Part shown: piece after piece, positions 59,794 through 64,000 of the stretch
How positions within the stretch are numbered: the first letter of the stretch is position 1
Layout of the letters: every line of letters starts with the position of its first letter
Assembly (NCBI GenBank): GCA_910576335.1
Contig: CAJTIU010000004.1
Span: forward strand, 124,001-188,000
Direction of reading: 5' to 3'
DNA: 64,000 nt
DNA from: Lachnospiraceae bacterium
GTDB lineage: Bacteria > Bacillota > Clostridia > Lachnospirales > Lachnospiraceae
Program-made: the position numbers and the translations under genes
Notes under the pieces: generated by a model
What the model saw: only the letters and a program-made list of their open reading frames with translations
Databases searched by the model: none
Told to the model about the DNA's origin: nothing

Positions 59794-60466
59794 ATTTTTT
59801 ATATTTTCTTTTCTCTATTTCCTTTTTGAATATATGTTTTACTATAAACTGTGTAACCTTCTCCCTCCCCAGACTGCGGCGCTTCTCCGGGAACATCCCC
59901 TTCCCGATTCCAAGCCATATTCTCGCGTTCAGTATACTCTTGTTCCTCGCGATAAAATCCTCCTGAAGAGGTGTTGACAGGGCTGCGAAAATACAGTCCG
60001 CCTCACTGCCGTTAATATCATTCACCAGCATATCATCCGCACGGTCTTCTGCCGATACCTTCGCAAGACCCGCAACCTGAATCCCGCTGTAGGCCCGCTC
60101 CAGGCATCCATAGAATTCCTCCCCCTCCTCAGAGGTCTCCACCAGAAGATACACTCTCTTATGGTTCTTATGGAGATAGCGGATAAACATCTTAAGAAAC
60201 GTCTTATTCTCCGTCTCCTGCAAAAACTTTCTCTCCGTAACCTCCGCTGCCTCCAGGATCGTCCGGTCCCCCGCCAGCACAAGGTCAAACTCCCGGACCT
60301 CGTCCTTTAGCTCTGCTCTCTCATTGATCTGCATCAGTCTGTCCACAGTAACCAGCTCAATAACATTCACCGGGTCAGACAGCATATACTCCATGGAAGC
60401 CTTCATGGCTTCCTTTGCTGAAAGCTTATCTATCTCTAGATCTAAAACATTTATCTTTTCGCTCAT
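59792..60466 (-). CDS. Divergent WecG/TagA/CpsF-family protein
   Basis: A 224-aa protein with the family plan of GT26 N-acetylmannosaminyltransferases: an N-terminal LDLEIDKLSAKEAM, a nucleotide-like GLAKVSAEDRADD segment and ALSTPLQEDFIARNKSILNARIWLGIGKGMF, close to the family's valG-PKQE-wi...gvGg-fD. The usual PDG-x-G motif is replaced by AGDRTIL, so activity is doubtful. Common in Lachnospiraceae as a stand-alone gene. ATG 60466 follows AGGTGG. Confidence 0.7.
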   Translation of the reverse strand: MSEKINVLDLEIDKLSAKEAMKASMEYMLSDPVNVIELVTVDRLMQINERAELKDEVREFDLVLAGDRTILEAAEVTERKFLQETENKTFLKMFIRYLHKNHKRVYLLVETSEEGEEFYGCLERAYSGIQVAGLAKVSAEDRADDMLVNDINGSEADCIFAALSTPLQEDFIARNKSILNARIWLGIGKGMFPEKRRSLGREKVTQFIVKHIFKKEIEKRKYKK

Positions 60467-60590
60467 AAATCCACCTGCTACTTACGTTTCGGTTGTTCGA
60501 TTATAGCAAAAGGATATCTTATTTTCAACCTTTCTCATTAAATATTCATACTTCTTAACATTCGTAATATTTTTGTAACTGCTATATTTG

Positions 60591-60785
60591 TCACTTTTTC
60601 TCCAGCTCTCTTTTCCGTCTTGCCAAAAGGCCTCCGATCCTCCCTGTCTCCTTGGAAGAAAGCGAACGCCACCCGTCACTTAATACCCGGTCAAGAAGAC
60701 CCAGCTCCTCCGCGATCTCATACTTCACCAGCTCCTCCTTCGTCAGCTCCTCCAGTCTGATCGGCTTATCCTTCTTAACAGCCAT
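60591..60785 (-). CDS. Small acid-soluble spore protein, alpha/beta-like variant
   Basis: A 64-aa protein with LVKYEIAEELGLLDRVL and ETGRIGGLLARRKRELEKK, matching the two conserved blocks of alpha/beta SASPs (KYEIAxExG and GxxGGxxxxR) that coat DNA in spores. The N-terminal MAVKKDKPIRLEELTKEE replaces the usual Asn/Ala-rich start, and the last residues are more basic than in Bacillus proteins. It suggests a sporulating organism. ATG 60785 follows AAAGGGG. Confidence 0.72.
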   Translation of the reverse strand: MAVKKDKPIRLEELTKEELVKYEIAEELGLLDRVLSDGWRSLSSKETGRIGGLLARRKRELEKK

Positions 60786-60878
60786 ATTATCCATACCCCT
60801 TTCCCAAGCAAAATAAAAGAATCACCATAAGTATTGACAGATCTGCAGATTTTATACAGTCGTTTTTTGGGAGGGGAC

Positions 60879-61059
60879 GCAGGAAGGGGGAGACCTGTAT
60901 TCCATTCAAACGGGGCAAATTTACGGTGAACTAAATGTTAACTTCGGCTAAGCCGTTCGGGAATGCCCTCACGGCTAAGTCTGCGTAAACATTGGATTTC
61001 ACCTCCAAAGAAAGCGCCCCTGACTGTTTTCATCGGAATACAGGCCTCCCCCTTCCTGC
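60879..61059. repeat. R2 large rod-like structured element, copy 2
   Basis: Outer arms of 25 bases (60879-60903, 61035-61059) pair with one mismatch, then GGGGC/GCCCC, GGTGAA/TTCACC, AATGTT/AACATT (60934-39, 60988-93) and the core CTAAGCCGT/ACGGCTAAG around TTCGGGAATGCCCTC (60946-60981). Compared with copy 1, five of six arm changes are matched on the other strand. Confidence 0.9.
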
Positions 61060-61147
61060 TGTGTACTGGCTCCCGCTGTACTGTATATCGTGCTGCAGGG
61101 AGGGGCTGGTGCGGATGGTTTTGTCCTTACTGACATGGCTCCGTACT

Positions 61148-61336
61148 CTAGGGCTCTTCGGGGATTACGATTGCTGCTATGATATAGCCCAGTACTCCGG
61201 AGCAGCCCAGGCAGGCGAACAGGATGAGGCCCAGCCTTACAAGTGTGGGGTCAATGTTGAAGTATTCGGCAACTCCTCCGCATACTCCGCAGATCATGCG
61301 GCTTCTCCTTGAACGATACAATCTTTTTGGTTCCAT
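61148..61336 (-). CDS. PspC-domain protein
   Basis: A 62-aa protein (KRLYRSRRSRMICGVCGGVAEYFNIDPTLVRLGLILFACLG...IIAAIVIPEEP) with the PspC domain and two helices. PspC proteins take part in phage-shock-type membrane stress responses. ATG 61336 follows AGGAGG. Last of the PadR operon. Confidence 0.93.
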   Translation of the reverse strand: MEPKRLYRSRRSRMICGVCGGVAEYFNIDPTLVRLGLILFACLGCSGVLGYIIAAIVIPEEP

Positions 61337-61352
61337 AGTATTTCCTCCTGAT

Positions 61353-62219
61353 TTATTGTTTGAAATTAACAGTTACATTGCCTATTCCGCATTCTATGCT
61401 GATCTCTCTGGAAGACCCATTATCTATCTCCTTGTCACAGCCAAGCCCCGAATAAGTCAAACCTCCGCAGACAATCTCACCGATTCCGCAGGAGATATCG
61501 TAGTTATAATCATCCTCTTTTCCGATTACGGTAAACGCAATACTCCCAATGCCGCATTCAAGGTCTGCTTCTGTTCTGATATCTCCGGCAGCCACAAGTT
61601 TACCTGTACCGCAGCCAAGGTCAGCCTCGTCTGCATCAAAATGATCAATGGATGCCTCACCGGCTCCTACATCAACTGCCAGCTCGGCAGCTCGTATTTC
61701 ACTTATGTTCAGAGTTCCGGCACCAACGTCCAGTTCGGCTTCGTCGAACCGGAAATCTTCTGGTACATAGATATATATTTTCCCAACGCCGCCTGCTTTA
61801 TTAATCCCGGCTATATTCTTCTTTGTCCTGAATACCAGTGTATCGCCGGACATGTAGTACTTAAGCTTCAGTCTCTTATCAATTCCCTTTGTCTTAACCG
61901 AAATGTCTGTGTCGCCCTTTTCTGCTGTCCTGAACTCTACCTCGCCTGCGCTTACAAGCAAGTCAATGGATCTTACATTCTCGTATCTCTGCATCCCGTC
62001 GCCCTGTACAATGTCCGCGTCCTTTCCATCCTGGCCATAGTCATCATCATCTGATGTAAAGGTCATGATCTGGGATACGGGAAATGAGAATCCATTCGGG
62101 AATCTATCCTCAATCGCTTCTATAGATACTCCCAGAGCAAAGGATATGGTACAGAGTATGATTCCAGTCACTGCGCAGGCTGCACAGACGCTCCAAAATA
62201 CCTTCCACCCTTTTTTCAT
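61353..62219 (-). CDS. DUF4097-type beta-helix protein with N-terminal membrane anchor
   Basis: A 288-aa protein with one N-terminal helix (about 5-30, VFWSVCAACAVTGIILCTISFALG), then a repeated beta-rod domain of the DUF4097 type: LDVGAGTLNISEIRAAELAVDVGAGEASIDHFDADEADLGCGTGKL and ISCGIGEIV. These are proposed to be envelope-associated and accompany PspC/DUF1700 proteins. Last bases before DUF1700 are tight (2-base gap). Confidence 0.88.
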   Translation of the reverse strand: MKKGWKVFWSVCAACAVTGIILCTISFALGVSIEAIEDRFPNGFSFPVSQIMTFTSDDDDYGQDGKDADIVQGDGMQRYENVRSIDLLVSAGEVEFRTAEKGDTDISVKTKGIDKRLKLKYYMSGDTLVFRTKKNIAGINKAGGVGKIYIYVPEDFRFDEAELDVGAGTLNISEIRAAELAVDVGAGEASIDHFDADEADLGCGTGKLVAAGDIRTEADLECGIGSIAFTVIGKEDDYNYDISCGIGEIVCGGLTYSGLGCDKEIDNGSSREISIECGIGNVTVNFKQ

Positions 62220-62221
62220 CC

Positions 62222-63001
62222 TTATGCCACCGCCCTTCTATGAAAAATCCTGTCAAAAACAGTAACAATTCCACGTATAATGCCCGGGATAACAATGATA
62301 CAGATCCGGATGCTGATAACGGTCCCGATCGTTCCCATAACTGCAAGGATCAGTCCTGTTCCCATCAGTCCAAGCCCAACTGCAATCTCTGGAATCAGTG
62401 CCGCGACTCCTGCACAGAACAGGACGACTCCTGTAAATGCTATTGCAACTGATGCGATTACAACCGACAGGAAAAGGACAAGCACCACCAGTATCATGGC
62501 AAATACAACTGCCAGCAATGCTATAGAGACAGGAATAATAATGGGCGCCCCTACTACAATGATTGCAATAATCAAAAGGATCTTAAGCAGGGGACTGGAT
62601 TTCGGAGGTTCTGGATCAGACGCATCTCTTCCGCCTTCTGCACTTCGTCTGTCACTGCCTGCATAGTAGTAGCCTCCGGCTCCCTGATTCTGTCCTCCGG
62701 TATTCTGAAAACTACTTCCTACAGGGACATCCTTTTTCTCAAATCTTGTGTCCTGGTAGCCTGTTTCCCTGTATTCGCTGTATCCGTCCTCCTTCTGCCC
62801 TGTCTCCTGAACACCCAGGTCTGCCTTGATCGTTGCCGCAACCTTTTCCGGGCTCTCCAGCTCCTCAATTACCTGGTGCTCATTCTCCTCTCCGGCGTCA
62901 TCAAAGTAGTCATTGTAATATTTCATTGCTTCCTGTCTCTCAACCACAGGAATATCCTGCAAAAGTGCGGCTAATTCTGTCATAAACTCTATGCGGCTCA
63001 T
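62222..63001 (-). CDS. DUF1700-domain membrane protein
   Basis: A 259-aa protein. The N-terminal cytoplasmic domain (SRIEFMTELAALLQDIPVVERQEAMKYYNDYFDDAGEENEHQVIEELESPEKVAATIKADLG) is the DUF1700 HAAS-like region, then a linker and several helices (about 130-245). In Bacillus relatives these sense membrane stress with PadR regulators. The start overlaps padR by 4 bases (ATGA). Confidence 0.92.
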   Translation of the reverse strand: MSRIEFMTELAALLQDIPVVERQEAMKYYNDYFDDAGEENEHQVIEELESPEKVAATIKADLGVQETGQKEDGYSEYRETGYQDTRFEKKDVPVGSSFQNTGGQNQGAGGYYYAGSDRRSAEGGRDASDPEPPKSSPLLKILLIIAIIVVGAPIIIPVSIALLAVVFAMILVVLVLFLSVVIASVAIAFTGVVLFCAGVAALIPEIAVGLGLMGTGLILAVMGTIGTVISIRICIIVIPGIIRGIVTVFDRIFHRRAVA

Positions 63002-63321
63002 GCACTTACACCTCCCTCAAATAATTCATTAATCTTCTTTGAATAATCCTTCCATTCTGTACGATATAACTCCAGCTGTATTGTTCCCTTATCTGTCACT
63101 TTGTAGTACCGCCTGTTCCGCCCGTCAAACTGCCTGTCATAGACCTCCAGGCATTCATCCTTCTGCAGACGCCTCAGAACAGGATACAGAGTTGATTCTG
63201 AAACCTCAATCGCCTTCCTTACATCCTGCGTAATCTTGTAACCGTATGTTCCCTCTTCTTCCTGGGACACAACCGCCAGGACAATTGCATCCAGAAGGGC
63301 TGCTCCGGTGTTAAATACCAT
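62998..63321 (-). CDS. PadR-family transcriptional regulator
   Basis: A 107-aa winged-helix regulator (LAVVSQEEEGTYGYKITQDVRKAIEVSESTLYPVLRRLQKDECLEVY...GRNRRYYKVTDKG). PadR proteins of this short type repress their own envelope-stress operon. ATG 63321 follows AAGGAAGTG. First gene of padR-DUF1700-DUF4097-PspC. Confidence 0.94.
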   Translation of the reverse strand: MVFNTGAALLDAIVLAVVSQEEEGTYGYKITQDVRKAIEVSESTLYPVLRRLQKDECLEVYDRQFDGRNRRYYKVTDKGTIQLELYRTEWKDYSKKINELFEGGVSA

Positions 63322-63368
63322 ATCTTCACTTCCTTTCGGCAGGTCTGTTATAATATTGTTTTTATATT

Positions 63369-63418
63369 AATATTATTTGTTTCAATAATATTATATGACG
63401 TATATTATTATTTGTCAA
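63369..63418 (-). promoter_or_regulatory. Sigma-A promoter and operator of the PadR operon
   Basis: On the minus strand TTGACA (63418-63413) and TATAAT (63395-63390) are 17 bases apart. An inverted repeat AATATTATT-tgtttc-AATAATATT (63369-63392) overlaps the -10 and the start of transcription, a good place for PadR to repress. Confidence 0.72.
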
Positions 63419-63424
63419 CCATAA

Positions 63425-63466
63425 AATCGGGGACGGGGTAAAATTAATTTTACCCCGTCCCCGATT
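63425..63466. repeat. R3 perfect 42-bp palindrome, addA terminator
   Basis: AATCGGGGACGGGG and its complement flank the A/T core TAAAATTAATTTTA. It lies 19 bases after the addA stop and just upstream of the PadR promoter. It shares the GGGGACGGGG arm with copies at 8537 and 15510 but has a different centre, with changes on both sides. Confidence 0.88.
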
Positions 63467-63485
63467 AACACAAACTTTATCTTCC

Positions 63486-64000
63486 TTATACTCTGATCTC
63501 CTCTTTAAGGGTGAAGGAATAGATCACCTTCTCCTTCACATCCCTGCCTGTCATCTGCTCAAGCGCCCTGGCATAGTAATCTAGCTGTGCATGGTATTTC
63601 TCCGCAAGCTCCCCGGCACTTTCCACCTGGTCGGTCTTATAATCCAGCACCGTAAACCCGTCCGGCTCCTCAAAGTACACGTCAATGATTCCCTGCACAA
63701 GGAGCATCTCCCCCTCTTTCCCTTCGTTCTGGTACACTTCCTTTGCGTCAACCCCCAGGACAAAGGGCTGTTCCCTTTTAAGCGTTCCCTGCAGGGCGCA
63801 TTCCCGCATCCGCTGCCCCGTCCGGCTTCCAAGGAATCCAAGGATGTCCTCCTCCCTGATGCAGCCCGCCATCTCCTCTGTCATCTTTCCGCTCTCCACA
63901 AATGTATCTGCGGTTTCCCTCAGGCTCTCCGGCGTATACTCTCTCTGGAAATCCAGAAGCTCCAGAAGCCTGTGGTAGGCGGTTCCTCTTGACGCCCCTG
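63486..64000 (-). CDS. addA: ATP-dependent helicase/nuclease AddA, C-terminal end (cut by window edge)
   Basis: The visible 171 residues are the C-terminal RecB-like nuclease domain of AddA, which resects double-strand breaks as AddAB. They include ASRGTAYHRLLELLDF, LVQGIIDVYFEE, VLDYKTDQV (active-site D..D.K) and YHAQLDYYARALE. The helicase part lies outside the window. The frame is open through position 64000. Confidence 0.92.
   Translation of the reverse strand, partial: GASRGTAYHRLLELLDFQREYTPESLRETADTFVESGKMTEEMAGCIREEDILGFLGSRTGQRMRECALQGTLKREQPFVLGVDAKEVYQNEGKEGEMLLVQGIIDVYFEEPDGFTVLDYKTDQVESAGELAEKYHAQLDYYARALEQMTGRDVKEKVIYSFTLKEEIRV

Noticed and set aside
1-64000. tRNA, rRNA or prophage genes
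   Set aside because: No tRNA-like cloverleaf or rRNA sequence and no phage structural genes were recognised anywhere in the window.

Overview
The window looks like a chromosomal segment of a spore-forming member of the Lachnospiraceae (Clostridia, Firmicutes). The grounds are strong AGGAGG-type ribosome binding sites, low-to-medium GC, an era / YqzL-like / recO cluster, AddA, FtsEX with a PcsB-like hydrolase, an M16C peptidase, a DUF6142 protein, a variant small acid-soluble spore protein, and the arrangement of purine and pyrimidine genes. The species is not determined. All names come from reading the sequence; no database search was possible.

Layout. 0-3.5 kb: a CsbB/YfhO-type glycosylation pair (YfhO cut by the window edge) divergent from a two-component system. 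3.7-8.4 kb: recO, a small YqzL-like ORF, era and an M16C peptidase. 8.6-13.3 kb: a broken AT-rich MFS gene, an NhaC-family transporter under a lysine riboswitch, and a lipoprotein. 13.5-17.3 kb: an ECF sigma factor with its membrane partner, and a secreted protein. 17.4-19.7 kb: an ECF-transporter S component divergent from coaBC. 19.9-24.7 kb: radA, a conserved small protein, clpC and a GntR regulator. 25.2-26.3 kb: an RpiR regulator and a 62-aa protein. 26.4-30 kb: purE-purM-purN-purD. 30-33.8 kb: pyrE, a 50-aa membrane protein, VanZ, DUF6142 and an M29 aminopeptidase. 34.4-37.8 kb: a lipoprotein/XRE/membrane-protein operon and another XRE gene. 37.8-43.9 kb: DAHP synthase, a PfkB kinase, a COG2426 membrane protein, hisC, an aminotransferase and a DUF2156 protein. 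44.1-50.2 kb: an ABC exporter divergent from iorA-iorB-paaK (aryl-pyruvate oxidation). 50.3-54.4 kb: pyrC-pyrF-pyrK-pyrD. 54.4-58.4 kb: ftsE-ftsX-M23 hydrolase-ctpA. 58.5-64 kb: a PucR-type regulator, a WecG/TagA-like protein, a SASP-like protein, a PadR-DUF1700-DUF4097-PspC envelope-stress operon and the 3' end of addA.

The most unusual content lies between the genes. Three families of structured repeats recur. R1 is about 130-140 bp with GTTAC...GTAAC ends and three internal hairpins; it has at least seven recognisable copies plus shorter derivatives. R2 is a rod-like element of about 180 bp whose 25-bp outer arms, central 6-bp stem and core hairpin differ between copies by compensatory changes. 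R3 comprises GGGGACGGGG palindromes of 38-42 bp (plus one looser copy) at gene 3' ends. Several copies abut genes so tightly that they supply or touch the stop codon (ABC exporter, pyrC, the DUF4367-like gene, recO). A 58-bp inverted repeat between the ABC exporter and iorA carries a consensus sigma-A promoter on each strand, so one palindrome appears to be a symmetric bidirectional promoter.

Functional themes: envelope maintenance (FtsEX/PcsB-like/CtpA, PspC module, CsbB/YfhO), de novo pyrimidine and purine synthesis, amino-acid and aryl-acid metabolism (DAHP synthase, HisC, aminotransferase, IorAB, PaaK), lysine-controlled transport, and protein quality control (ClpC, M16C, M29).
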